Positions 1-8,633 of a stretch of DNA of 64,000 nucleotides are shown piece after piece. Source of the stretch: Synechococcus sp. CC9902 (lineage in GTDB: Bacteria > Cyanobacteriota > Cyanobacteriia > PCC-6307 > Cyanobiaceae); contig NC_007513.1 of NCBI RefSeq assembly GCF_000012505.1, positions 186,001-250,000 on the forward strand. Reading direction: 5' to 3'. The notes beneath the pieces were generated by a model that was not told where the DNA came from, ran no database searches, and saw only the letters and a list, made by a program, of their open reading frames with translations. Made by a program: the position numbers and the translations under genes. Position 1 is the stretch's first letter. Every line of letters begins with the position of its first letter.

Positions 1-68
<68 letters not shown>

Positions 69-160
69 TCACGAGCTTTTCTGCCGGTAGCCAACGCTAC
101 ATCTGGTGGGGTGGCCAGTTCGCTCACCACCGCTAGTGTTAGTCCACTCAGGCGGGCGCC

Positions 161-487
161 ATGACCCAGCTTCACGACCTTCGTTTGCGTCTTCTTGTTC
201 AGCAGGAAAGCGAACAGATCGCTGATTCCCAGCCTGCAGACCTTGATTTGTCGGTGGTTCAAGCGCGCTGTCTTTGTTGGTTGGCATTGCTGGCTGAAGC
301 CCATGAAGACCAAGCCAGTGATGCTGAAGGGCGCGGTGATACGGAGCAGGCCATGGGCTGGTTTGCGGATTCCATGCGTCTCCGGGATGTAATCGGGGTG
401 GTGTCGTCGATTGAAATCCCTCTCCCTGGGGTGCTCGACGCGGATCAATCCGATGCTGGCGACAACCGCGGCGCTGAGGCGGCTTGA
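161..487 (+). CDS. Small conserved-looking hypothetical protein (108 aa)
   Basis: I do not recognise this 108-aa protein. It is mostly helical and acidic, without a signal peptide, membrane segment or metal motif. The N-terminal half is leucine-rich, and the middle (EAHEDQASDAEGRGDTEQAM) suggests a short soluble helical protein. The ATG start follows the tRNA by about 90 bp and the gene ends 37 bp before the next same-strand gene, so the two may be cotranscribed. Codon use resembles the neighbouring core genes. The call rests on coding appearance and position only. Confidence 0.6.
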   Translation: MTQLHDLRLRLLVQQESEQIADSQPADLDLSVVQARCLCWLALLAEAHEDQASDAEGRGDTEQAMGWFADSMRLRDVIGVVSSIEIPLPGVLDADQSDAGDNRGAEAA

Positions 488-524
488 CGGGTGTCATAGT
501 GGAGAACGACTAAGAGGGACTGCG

Positions 525-989
525 GTGCCGGACGAGCCCTGCCAATGCCCGGACTGCCAGAGGTTTTACAGGGAGCACGATCGGCTCATCCGTGAATCTC
601 CAACCCTGCGTCAGCAGCAAGAACTGAACTGGGCGGCGTTGCAGTCGTTTCGGACCTTGTCCGGTCGTGTCTTGGAAGAACTCCAGAAGCAACAGGTTCC
701 CAGGCAGGCCGCTGAATCAGCAACGCCTGCACCGTTGAGTTCTTCGGCGGCACCTGACGAGGCCACAGACACCATCCAGCAGGCCATTGCTGATCTGGAG
801 AACATCAATGCTCACTTGTTCTCCATTGAGGCCTTGATGGAGCGCGTGTTTGATGTCCGAGTTCCGGAGGACATCGAGCAAAAATTCCGTGAATTGGCCG
901 GCGAGTTGGCACCCGATCCTCTGAATGTGGATCGTTTACGCCTCAATCGTCTTTTGCATCAAACCCCCGACTTTCCAGATCGCGGCTGA
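525..989 (+). CDS. Hypothetical protein with N-terminal CxCxxC cluster (154 aa)
   Basis: The frame is open from 411, but the likely start is GTG at 525, preceded by an AGAGGGA ribosome-binding site; the upstream extension overlaps the previous gene and looks non-coding. The protein begins VPDEPCQCPDCQRFY, a compact cysteine cluster that could hold a metal, followed by long helical stretches with Gln/Glu-rich segments that may form a coiled coil. There is no membrane segment. I cannot name a family. The gene ends shortly before a strong bidirectional terminator shared with glgP on the other strand. Confidence 0.65.
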   Translation: MPDEPCQCPDCQRFYREHDRLIRESPTLRQQQELNWAALQSFRTLSGRVLEELQKQQVPRQAAESATPAPLSSSAAPDEATDTIQQAIADLENINAHLFSIEALMERVFDVRVPEDIEQKFRELAGELAPDPLNVDRLRLNRLLHQTPDFPDRG

Positions 990-1025
990 AGGACGATCCG
1001 ATCTTGAGGTTGAAATGGATGGTTG

Positions 1026-1058
1026 AAAAAGCCCTGGTGTTGAACCAGGGCTTTTTTG
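1026..1058. terminator. Bidirectional rho-independent terminator
   Basis: A near-perfect inverted repeat, AAAAAGCCCTGG with CCAGGGCTTTTTT around a short loop, lies between two convergent genes. The T run on each strand lets it terminate both the small gene ending at 989 and glgP ending at 1064. Confidence 0.9.
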
Positions 1059-1063
1059 ATGGA

Positions 1064-3586
1064 TCAACGCGCGTCGCAGGTGATTTCCAAGTTGAGCGGA
1101 TCGACGTTCCAAATGTTTTGGCAGTACTCCCTGATCGAACGGTCGGAGGAGAAGAAGCCTGAACGGGCGGTGTTCAGCACAGACATGCGCTGCCAATGCA
1201 TCTGATCACTCCAGGCCAGACTCACCGCGTCTTGGGCTCGTACGTAATCAGCAAAGTCGGCCATCACATAGAAGGGGTCATGCCCCATGAGGTTGTCCAG
1301 GAGTGGGCGGAACAGTTCTCCGTCGCCGTTGCTGAAGTGGCCCGTCTCCACGAGGCGGATCGCTTCCTGCAATTCCGGCATCGCTTCGATGAAATCCCGA
1401 GGGCGATAGCCGCTCTGCTGAAGCGCGCTGATCTCTTCAACGGTTCTGCCGAAGAGGAAGAAATTGTCTGCACCCACTAAGTCTCGGATTTCAACGTTGG
1501 CGCCATCGAGGGTTCCGATGGTGAGTGCGCCGTTCATGGCAAATTTCATGTTGCCGGTGCCGGAGGCTTCCTTGCCAGCTGTGGAGATTTGCTCTGAGAG
1601 ATCCGATCCCGGATACACCTGCTCACCCAGCTTCACGCTGTAATCCGGTAGGAACACCACCCGCAGTCGTCCGTCCATATCTGGATCGGAATTCACCGTT
1701 TCAGCGATGCCATTGATGAAGCGAATAATTAGCTTCGCCATGTAGTAGCCGGGAGCGGCTTTCCCGCCAAACAGCACTGTGCGCGGTGCCATGTCACCCG
1801 CTTGTCCATTTTTGATGCGCAGGTATTGGGTGATGATTTGCAGCGCATTTAAGTGTTGGCGCTTGTATTCATGAATGCGCTTCACCTGCACATCGAAGAG
1901 GGAGGAAGGATCCACCAAAACACCGGTGTTGCGGTGGATGTAGCTGGCGAGCTTGCGCTTCACTGAGAGCTTGGTGCTTGCCCAATGCTCAAGAAAAGCG
2001 TGATCATTTTGGCGTTCTTCCAATTTGCGTAGGTTGTCCATGTTGGACATCCAGTCGCTGCCCACGTGCTGATCCAGCAAGGTGGACAGCTCTGGATTCG
2101 CGAGGGCCATCCAGCGCCGGGGGGTGACACCGTTGGTGACGTTGGTGAATTTGTCTGGCCACAGAGCAGCGAATTGCGGCAGCAAATCGCTCTTCACGAG
2201 ATCGGAGTGAAGCGCAGCTACGCCGTTCACATGGTGGGCACCAATGGTGGCGAGGTGGGCCATCCGGACAGCTTTGTTTCCCTCTTCATCAATGATCGAG
2301 AGCCGACTCAAGATGGCTTCATTGCCCGGGTAGCGCAGTCGCACCTGTTGCAGGAAGCGTCGATTGATTTCATAGATGAGCTCCAGATGACGGGGTAACA
2401 GGCTTCTGAACATGTTCAGATCCCACTTCTCCAGGGCTTCTGGTAGCAGGGTGTGGTTGGTGTAGGCCACGGAGCGGGAGGTGATGTCCCAGGCCCGATC
2501 CCATTCCAGATGGCGATCATCGATCAGCAAACGCATCAGTTCCGCTACGGCGATCGCTGGGTGCGTGTCGTTCAGCTGAACGGTCCAATACTCCGGAAAG
2601 TCTTCGGCGCTCAGGCCGCGATGGTCGAGGCTGCGCAGCATGTCCTGGAGCGAGCAGCTCACAAAGAAGTGCTGCTGCTTCAAACGCAGACGCCGCCCTT
2701 CATCAGTGCCGTCGTTGGGATAGAGCACCTTAGAGAGGGTCTCGCTCCCCACCTTTTCTTCCACAGCACCGGAGTAATCGCCGATGTTGAAGGCATAAAA
2801 ATCGAAGCTTTCAGCCGCATCAGCGCGCCACAAACGCAGCCGATCGCAGATGTTCACCTTGTAACCAAGGACTGGCACGTCATGGGGGATGCCAATGGCG
2901 TGTTCAGCAGGAATCCAGCGGGATCGGTAGTTGCCCTTCTCATCGACGTAGCTCTCGGTGCGGCCCCCAAAACCCACAAAGCACGACTCATCGGGTTGGG
3001 GTAGCTCCCAGGGCCAACCTCCTTTCAACCATTTGTCGGTGATTTCCACCTGCCATCCGTCACGGATCAGCTGGTCAAAAATTCCGAATTCGTAGCGAAT
3101 GCCATATCCCGTTGCTGGAATCTTCAGGCTTGCCAACGAGTCCATGTAGCAGGCTGCTAGCCGCCCCAAACCACCATTTCCAAGACCAGGCTCTTCTTCT
3201 ACATCGAGGATTTGCTGGAGCGATTCGATGCCGAAATTGCGGAGAGCCTCTTCTGCTTCCTGTTGAATCCCCAAATTGAGCAAATTGCTGTTCAGCTGGG
3301 GGCCGATCAAGAATTCAGCGGAGAGATAAGCCACCGATTTCTGCGGTTTGGCGCGCAGCGCTTCGGTGGTAGCGAGGTACCGCACCATCAAGCGATCACG
3401 GACGGCGTAACTCAGCGCCATGTAGAGATCGTGACGACTGGCCGTCGATGCAAGTTTGCCGAGGGTGAAGAACAAATGTTCCGTCATGCCATCGAACACG
3501 CCCTTGGCATCGAGCCCCACACGTTCAGGATCGTTATGACAACCGGGGGTTGGCAGGCGTAGATCGAAGGGTTGGGAGGCAGTCAT
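1064..3586 (-). CDS. glgP: Glycogen/starch alpha-glucan phosphorylase
   Basis: A full-length 840-aa GT35 phosphorylase that releases glucose-1-phosphate from glycogen in the cytoplasm, allowing use of stored carbon in the dark. The sequence shows the pyridoxal-phosphate region GTGNMKFAMNGALTIG with the cofactor lysine near residue 681, the N-terminal glycine-rich segment NGGLGRLAACYMDSLA, and the block VQLNDTHPAIAV typical of the family. Length matches bacterial GlgP. It stands alone on the reverse strand with a 288-bp gap to the next divergent gene and a terminator at its 3' end, so it is probably monocistronic. Confidence 0.97.
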   Translation of the reverse strand: MTASQPFDLRLPTPGCHNDPERVGLDAKGVFDGMTEHLFFTLGKLASTASRHDLYMALSYAVRDRLMVRYLATTEALRAKPQKSVAYLSAEFLIGPQLNSNLLNLGIQQEAEEALRNFGIESLQQILDVEEEPGLGNGGLGRLAACYMDSLASLKIPATGYGIRYEFGIFDQLIRDGWQVEITDKWLKGGWPWELPQPDESCFVGFGGRTESYVDEKGNYRSRWIPAEHAIGIPHDVPVLGYKVNICDRLRLWRADAAESFDFYAFNIGDYSGAVEEKVGSETLSKVLYPNDGTDEGRRLRLKQQHFFVSCSLQDMLRSLDHRGLSAEDFPEYWTVQLNDTHPAIAVAELMRLLIDDRHLEWDRAWDITSRSVAYTNHTLLPEALEKWDLNMFRSLLPRHLELIYEINRRFLQQVRLRYPGNEAILSRLSIIDEEGNKAVRMAHLATIGAHHVNGVAALHSDLVKSDLLPQFAALWPDKFTNVTNGVTPRRWMALANPELSTLLDQHVGSDWMSNMDNLRKLEERQNDHAFLEHWASTKLSVKRKLASYIHRNTGVLVDPSSLFDVQVKRIHEYKRQHLNALQIITQYLRIKNGQAGDMAPRTVLFGGKAAPGYYMAKLIIRFINGIAETVNSDPDMDGRLRVVFLPDYSVKLGEQVYPGSDLSEQISTAGKEASGTGNMKFAMNGALTIGTLDGANVEIRDLVGADNFFLFGRTVEEISALQQSGYRPRDFIEAMPELQEAIRLVETGHFSNGDGELFRPLLDNLMGHDPFYVMADFADYVRAQDAVSLAWSDQMHWQRMSVLNTARSGFFSSDRSIREYCQNIWNVDPLNLEITCDAR

Positions 3587-3874
3587 GACGACAGATATCT
3601 GAGAGAGCGGCAGCCCCCATGGGCAGCTGATTACACAGATGTTGATGAGCTATCGCCAGACGTGCAGCACTAATTGTTGATATGCGGAGGATTCAGCCAA
3701 TCGTTGTTGGGCCCCTGAGCGAAGCCGTCAAGTCCGGAAACGACATCACACCCGAGATTCAGCCCAGATTTCATCACTGACCCGCTTCAAGTTGTTTCCG
3801 TTCAAAACGGACCACCCGATGGACAGTCTGTTGGGTCATTCACCATTAATGTCGGCTCAAATCACCCGGCACCG

Positions 3875-5251
3875 ATGCTGCTCCCCTCACTGCTGAGCGA
3901 AATCAGCAGTCATGACCTGGAGGTCGCCGAAACGCTGATCGGGATTCTCCGTTTTGTCTTGATTTTCGTGGGTGCACGCACTCTGTCGGAGATTTTGGTG
4001 CGGCTTGAACTGCCCACAATTCTTGGTGAACTGCTGGCTGGCGTGATCATTGGTGCCTCAGGGCTCCACTTGTTGGTTCCTCCTGAAACGCAAGTTCAGC
4101 TCAGCGGTGCTTTTGCTGATGTGATTGCCGGAATGGCGCACATCCCTGCGGAGGAAGTGCCTGTTTTGTACAACGAGAGTTTTGGGGCGCTTCAGTCGGT
4201 GGCCACCCTTGGCCTCTATTCACTGCTGTTCCTTACGGGACTGGAAAGTGAGCTGGATGAATTGATGGCTGTTGGGAAGCAGGCCTTCTCGGTGGCCGTG
4301 GTGGGCGTAGTGCTCCCCTTTGCCCTGGGAACCCTTGGCCTGATGAGCCTTTTCCATGTCGATGCCATCCCGGCCATTTTTGCGGGGGCATCGATGACAG
4401 CCACCAGCATTGGTATTACGGCCAGCGTGTTTGGAGAACTGGGCTATCTGCGCACCCGCGAGGGTCAGATCGTGATCGGCGCCGCTGTTCTAGATGACAT
4501 CCTCGGCATCGTGATCCTTGCGGTGGTGGTGTCGTTGGGTGCAGGTGGCAGTCTCGATATCGCTCCGATTATTCAATTAGTCGTCGCCGCAGTGTTGTTC
4601 GTTGTTGTTGCCCTTGTGCTCAGTCGTAAGGCAGCGCCAGCCTTCGATTGGGTAATCGATCAGCTCAATGCTCCCGGCGGCAAATTGGTGGGCTCCTATT
4701 TGTTGTTGGGTGCTAGTTGCTTTGCAGCCACAGCCATTGGTTTAGAGGCGGCCCTCGGCGCTTTCGCCGCTGGTTTGATCGCCAGCACGTCGAAGCACCG
4801 GCATGAGATTCAAGCGGCGGTGACGCCCATCGTTGGCTTGTTTGCCACTGTCTTTTTCGTGCTGGTGGGAGCCGGAATGGATTTGTCGGTGATCAATCCT
4901 TCTGATCCAGAGGCTCGTTCGGCTTTGGTGATTGCGGCCTTCTTATTTGTTGTTGCCGTGATCGGCAAGGTGGTTGCTGGGTGGGCCGTGTTTGGCAAAG
5001 AGCCCACCAATCATCTGGTGGTGGGGCTGGGCATGATGCCCCGTGGCGAGGTGGGCTTAATTTTCCTTGGCCTTGGCACGGCGTCTGGATTGCTTAGCCC
5101 AGGGTTGGAAGCAGCGATTCTTTTGATGGTGATCGGCACCACCTTTTTGGCCCCAGTTCTGCTGCGATTGGTGCTCAAAGACAAGCCGCCAGAGGATGGC
5201 AATCAGGTGCCCGAGGAGTTCGCTGCAGATCCCCTTGGTGGGTCGTCATGA
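3875..5251 (+). CDS. Cation:proton antiporter, CPA2 family
   Basis: A 458-aa integral membrane protein with about 12-13 hydrophobic segments, opening with RTLSEILVRLELPTILGELL, the usual first block of KefB/NapA-type Na+(K+)/H+ exchangers. The segment VLDDILGIVILAVVV carries the paired acidic residues that bind cation and proton in this superfamily. The later block MMPRGEVGLIFLGLGTASG is also typical. There is no C-terminal TrkA/RCK domain, so this is the short NapA-like form. It would keep Na+ and pH balance in a marine cell. The exact ion cannot be told from sequence. The adjacent reverse-strand gene is convergent with it. Confidence 0.88.
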   Translation: MLLPSLLSEISSHDLEVAETLIGILRFVLIFVGARTLSEILVRLELPTILGELLAGVIIGASGLHLLVPPETQVQLSGAFADVIAGMAHIPAEEVPVLYNESFGALQSVATLGLYSLLFLTGLESELDELMAVGKQAFSVAVVGVVLPFALGTLGLMSLFHVDAIPAIFAGASMTATSIGITASVFGELGYLRTREGQIVIGAAVLDDILGIVILAVVVSLGAGGSLDIAPIIQLVVAAVLFVVVALVLSRKAAPAFDWVIDQLNAPGGKLVGSYLLLGASCFAATAIGLEAALGAFAAGLIASTSKHRHEIQAAVTPIVGLFATVFFVLVGAGMDLSVINPSDPEARSALVIAAFLFVVAVIGKVVAGWAVFGKEPTNHLVVGLGMMPRGEVGLIFLGLGTASGLLSPGLEAAILLMVIGTTFLAPVLLRLVLKDKPPEDGNQVPEEFAADPLGGSS

Positions 5252-5271
5252 CCTACCCGTTGGAGTTTTGA

Positions 5272-5589
5272 TTATTCCGCCCGAGAAGCGGCGATGATCA
5301 ACAGACTCCAGCCAATCGCAATGAATCCCAGGCTTGAGGCCCAGCCTGGGCCAAGGGCCCAGCTTGCGATGAGCTGGGTGACCACTCCAACGCCAAGGGC
5401 CAACAGCAGGCTGCTGATCACCAAGGTGATTTGACGCCACTTCTCTGAAAGCCGACTATCCGTGAGGCTGGCCTCAAAGGCAGACAAGGGGCCGCTCAAG
5501 GGGACGTAGAGAGCGATGGCCCAGAGCAGAGCACCGCGCCACACCGATGGATCGGCGAGTGGTCCACCAAAGGCGATGTAGTCCTGCAT
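5272..5589 (-). CDS. Small membrane protein of unknown function (105 aa)
   Basis: A 105-aa protein with three hydrophobic stretches (GALLWAIALYVPLSG, ITLVISSLLLALGVGVVTQL and SSLGFIAIGWSLLIIAA) joined by a short polar loop containing RLSEKWRQ. It probably spans the membrane three times. I do not recognise the family. Its start lies 12 bp from the divergent alpha/beta hydrolase start, so the two promoters must overlap. Confidence 0.65.
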   Translation of the reverse strand: MQDYIAFGGPLADPSVWRGALLWAIALYVPLSGPLSAFEASLTDSRLSEKWRQITLVISSLLLALGVGVVTQLIASWALGPGWASSLGFIAIGWSLLIIAASRAE

Positions 5590-5601
5590 TCGAACTTTGG
5601 C

Positions 5602-6513
5602 GTGGGCTTCCTAGCATCGCGCCACTTGCCTTTTGTTGTGGAGATCAGTCCCTGGAGCCATCTCGGCCATGCCGTCCATACGGTGTGTCAGGAACCGGAT
5701 CAGCCGATTCCCTCCGATCGTCCCGCTCTTTTGCTGGTCCACGGCTTTGGAGCCTCCACGGACCATTGGCGGTACAACATTCCCGTGTTGTCCCGCAGTC
5801 ATCCGGTCCACGCGATCGATTTGCTCGGTTTTGGTCGGAGTGCCAAGCCCGCCACTCTTCAGTACGGCGGTGCCCTCTGGCGTGACCAGCTCGTGGCCTA
5901 CGTGCATGAGCGGATTGGGCGACCAACGGTGATCGCCGGTAACTCTCTTGGGGGATTCGCAGCCCTTGCAGCGGGTGCGGCCCTTGGTGAGGACTGCGCT
6001 GGTGTGGTGTTGCTCAACGCAGCGGGCCCCTTCAGTGACGAACAAAGACCTCCCAAGGGATGGGGTGCCATCGCTCGGCAGAGCATTGGGACGGCCTTGT
6101 TAAAGAGTCCTGTGGTTCAAAGAATCCTGTTCGAGAACCTCCGCCGTCCGGCCACGATCCGTCGCACCTTGAACCAGGTTTATGTGGATAAAACCAATGT
6201 GGACGACTGGCTGGTGGAGGCGATCCGACGTCCGTCGATGGACCCTGGGGCCTTCGGGGTGTTTCGCACCGTGTTCGATATTCCGAGTGGTCAGCCCCTC
6301 GATGAATTGTTTGCCGAGCTCACGGCTCCCTTGCTGCTGCTGTGGGGCATCCGTGACCCCTGGATCAATGCACCGGGGCGCCGATCCACCTTTCAACGCC
6401 ATGCCCCAGAAGCCACCAAAGAGGTGGTGTTAGACGCCGGACACTGCCCCCACGATGAGGTTCCGGAGCAGGTGAATGCGGCTTTACAGGAGTGGCTGGC
6501 TGAACTCAATTAA
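5602..6513 (+). CDS. Alpha/beta-fold hydrolase
   Basis: A soluble alpha/beta hydrolase of 303 aa. The oxyanion-hole block LLVHGFGASTDHWRYN, the nucleophile elbow GNSLGG, the acid region GIRDPW and the histidine in DAGHCPHDEVPEQV form a complete catalytic triad in normal order. Cyanobacteria and chloroplasts have many such enzymes acting on esters, pheophytin-like pigments or lipids; the substrate cannot be read here. The start is GTG at 5602; an in-frame start a few codons on is possible. It is divergent from the small membrane gene and is followed by an epimerase-like gene on the same strand. Confidence 0.85.
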   Translation: MGFLASRHLPFVVEISPWSHLGHAVHTVCQEPDQPIPSDRPALLLVHGFGASTDHWRYNIPVLSRSHPVHAIDLLGFGRSAKPATLQYGGALWRDQLVAYVHERIGRPTVIAGNSLGGFAALAAGAALGEDCAGVVLLNAAGPFSDEQRPPKGWGAIARQSIGTALLKSPVVQRILFENLRRPATIRRTLNQVYVDKTNVDDWLVEAIRRPSMDPGAFGVFRTVFDIPSGQPLDELFAELTAPLLLLWGIRDPWINAPGRRSTFQRHAPEATKEVVLDAGHCPHDEVPEQVNAALQEWLAELN

Positions 6514-6586
6514 GAGATCTGCTGCCAAAGGTTCATCCCGGCGCTAGGCCGGTTAGTGCAACCTCTCTCTGTTTTGGCGGACGCCG

Positions 6587-7435
6587 ATGACTCTGACGCA
6601 GCAATCCTCGCCCTATGCGCACTGGGAGTTTGTGCATCCTGAAACAGGAGATCGCCTTCGGATCATTCCCGAACGCGGCGGCATTGTGAGCGAGTGGCGC
6701 TGCAAGGGGCGTGAAGTCGTTTATTTCGACCAAGAGCGTTACGCCAATCCAGCGAACAGCATTCGGGGTGGGATCCCTGTGCTGTTTCCGATCTGTGGCA
6801 ACTTGCCGGGGGATCTGCTCCGGGTTGATGGTCAAGACCACACGCTGCAACAGCATGGTTTTGCTCGCAATTTGCCTTGGCAGTTGCAGGTTCTTGACGA
6901 CCAGCAAGGGGTGCGGGTCAGCCTGTCCAGCACGGAAGACACGTTGAAGGCCTATCCATTTGCGTTTGAGGTCGCCATGGATGTGCGTCCAACACCGGCG
7001 GCGTTGGAGATCACAACCACCATTCAGAACCGCAGCTCTGCGGAGATGCCCTTCAGCTTTGGGTTGCATCCGTACTTCAACATCAGCGACCTCTCCCAAA
7101 CCCGTTTGACAGGTTTGGCAGACCGCTGCCTGAATCACTTGGAGATGGCCGATGCGGAGACTGCCGCTCAGCTGACTCGGCTTCCAGAGGGCGTGGACTT
7201 TTTGTGCCGGCCGGCCGGTCCGGTCACTTTGATCGACGATGCAACGGGCGCGCAGCTCCAGCTTCAGCATCAAGACCCGATGGACCTCACCGTGGTTTGG
7301 ACGGAGCCTCCCCGCAAAATGGTGTGCCTGGAACCCTGGACTGGCCCGCGTCAATCCCTCGTGAGTGGTGATCGCAAATTGGTCTTGCAGCCTGGGGCGG
7401 AGCAGACCCTCTCCTGTCGCTATGCCCTGGTCTGA
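6587..7435 (+). CDS. Aldose 1-epimerase (galactose mutarotase)-like protein
   Basis: A 282-aa protein of the mutarotase/YeaD-like beta-sandwich superfamily. Visible blocks are the N-terminal GDRLRIIPERGGIVSEWRC, the arginine segment SIRGGIPVLFPICGN, HGFARNLPW, and FSFGLHPYFNISD with the histidine expected in the sugar pocket. The YeaD subgroup acts on glucose-6-phosphate anomers; true mutarotases act on free galactose or glucose. Which applies is unclear. It follows the hydrolase by 73 bp and overlaps the 3' end of convergent glcE by 16 bp. Confidence 0.85.
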   Translation: MTLTQQSSPYAHWEFVHPETGDRLRIIPERGGIVSEWRCKGREVVYFDQERYANPANSIRGGIPVLFPICGNLPGDLLRVDGQDHTLQQHGFARNLPWQLQVLDDQQGVRVSLSSTEDTLKAYPFAFEVAMDVRPTPAALEITTTIQNRSSAEMPFSFGLHPYFNISDLSQTRLTGLADRCLNHLEMADAETAAQLTRLPEGVDFLCRPAGPVTLIDDATGAQLQLQHQDPMDLTVVWTEPPRKMVCLEPWTGPRQSLVSGDRKLVLQPGAEQTLSCRYALV

Positions 7436-8619
7436 TGCTGATCAACCCCAGGTAGCCGTCCTCGGCTGAGTTGCTGGAGGGGATCAAACTGACGTTTGAC
7501 AGCTTCAATCACCGGCCGAGCTGGTGTATCCCTCCAAGCCACCAATGGTTGATCTCTGGTTTGCACCAGCACCATCAGCTGTCCTCCGAGGGATTCCACT
7601 TGGCGTCGTAGGGCTTCGATTTGGAAGGTCGGTGCGGCGTCGCTGCACCAGCCGTCGCCGCAGCCGGCTCCGGCTGCCAGCTCCCAAGACCAACCCTTGA
7701 GTGAGGCCAAGGCCTCGCTGGTGATCAGTTGATGCATGCTTGCTGCTGGCAGCACCAGGCGCAGAACCTGGGATGGCTTCTGGCACCGCATCGCCACATC
7801 GAGTGGCGATGCACATGGTTTGGGATTGGCTTGCAGCCCATGCTCTGTGGCGAGGGACTGAATCCGGTTGAGCTGATCCTGAACGGCTTGATCCGACACG
7901 CTGCTCAACACGAGGCGCAGTGCCCAGCTGCCATTCCCTGAGCATTGCCAATCACAGCGTTCTGGAGTGAGGGTTGACAGCAGTAGCGCAGCCCGGAAGC
8001 GTTCTAAATCTGCGAGTGCGCCGGTGAGCAGCAGGCCCGCATGGGCGGGTCGGATCGGTTGCACCCGCAGGGTGACCTCCGTAATCAGCGCCAGGCTGCC
8101 CCAGCTGCCGCAGAGCAGTCGCATCAGGTCGTAACCAGCCACGTTTTTGACAACGCGACCGCCGGCTTTGGCGGCTGTTCCATCACTTCGCAGTAGCCCA
8201 ATCCCGATGATTTGGTCGCGGATGCCGAGGTGCCGTTGCCGCAGGCCACCGGAGAGCCCGCGGGCGATGAGCCCGCCAATGGTTCCGGCCTGAGATTGGG
8301 ATTCATCGTCCGATCGATCCGTTGTCGTCGGTTCCCCGCCGCGGGGCCAGTCCACCGGTAGCCACTGACCTTGCGCCGCCAGTAAACGTTGCAGGTCCAC
8401 AAGGGGGAGTCCCGCCTCCACGGTGATCGTGAGATCGTCCACGGCATGGTCGATCACCTGATTGAGGTGCTGGCAGCTGAGCACCGCATGGTCGGGATCC
8501 AGTGCTGGTCCCCAGTCCAAACGGGTTCCTTGGCCACTGGGGATCCAGGGGGTGGAGTCTTGATGCCACTGGCGCACCAGGGTGATCAGCTCGGCTCGGG
8601 TTGCAGGGGTATGGCTCAC
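7420..8619 (-). CDS. glcE: Glycolate dehydrogenase FAD-binding subunit GlcE
   Basis: A 399-aa FAD-linked oxidoreductase of the PCMH/FAD_binding_4 type. GTRLDWGPALD near the N terminus and GRVVKNVAGYDLMRLLCGSWG in the middle are the flavin-binding blocks seen in GlcE. GlcD, GlcE and GlcF form a membrane-associated enzyme oxidising glycolate from photorespiration to glyoxylate. glcF lies 1.3 kb upstream on the same strand, with a kinase gene on the opposite strand between them. No glcD is in the window. The start is 14 bp from the divergent kinase start. Confidence 0.88.
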   Translation of the reverse strand: MSHTPATRAELITLVRQWHQDSTPWIPSGQGTRLDWGPALDPDHAVLSCQHLNQVIDHAVDDLTITVEAGLPLVDLQRLLAAQGQWLPVDWPRGGEPTTTDRSDDESQSQAGTIGGLIARGLSGGLRQRHLGIRDQIIGIGLLRSDGTAAKAGGRVVKNVAGYDLMRLLCGSWGSLALITEVTLRVQPIRPAHAGLLLTGALADLERFRAALLLSTLTPERCDWQCSGNGSWALRLVLSSVSDQAVQDQLNRIQSLATEHGLQANPKPCASPLDVAMRCQKPSQVLRLVLPAASMHQLITSEALASLKGWSWELAAGAGCGDGWCSDAAPTFQIEALRRQVESLGGQLMVLVQTRDQPLVAWRDTPARPVIEAVKRQFDPLQQLSRGRLPGVDQHQTRA

Positions 8620-8633
8620 GGCACGATGGTGCC

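Noticed and set aside
3587-3874. 288-bp gap between glgP and the antiporter
   Set aside because: No ORF, hairpin or clear promoter recognised beyond the need for divergent promoters.
6538-6552. CCGGC/GCCGG small hairpin after the alpha/beta hydrolase
   Set aside because: Only 5 bp and no T run; too weak to call a terminator.
6533-7354. Long open frame antisense to the mutarotase-like gene (273 codons)
   Set aside because: No recognisable motif and full overlap with a good coding gene; a mirror of high-GC codon use.
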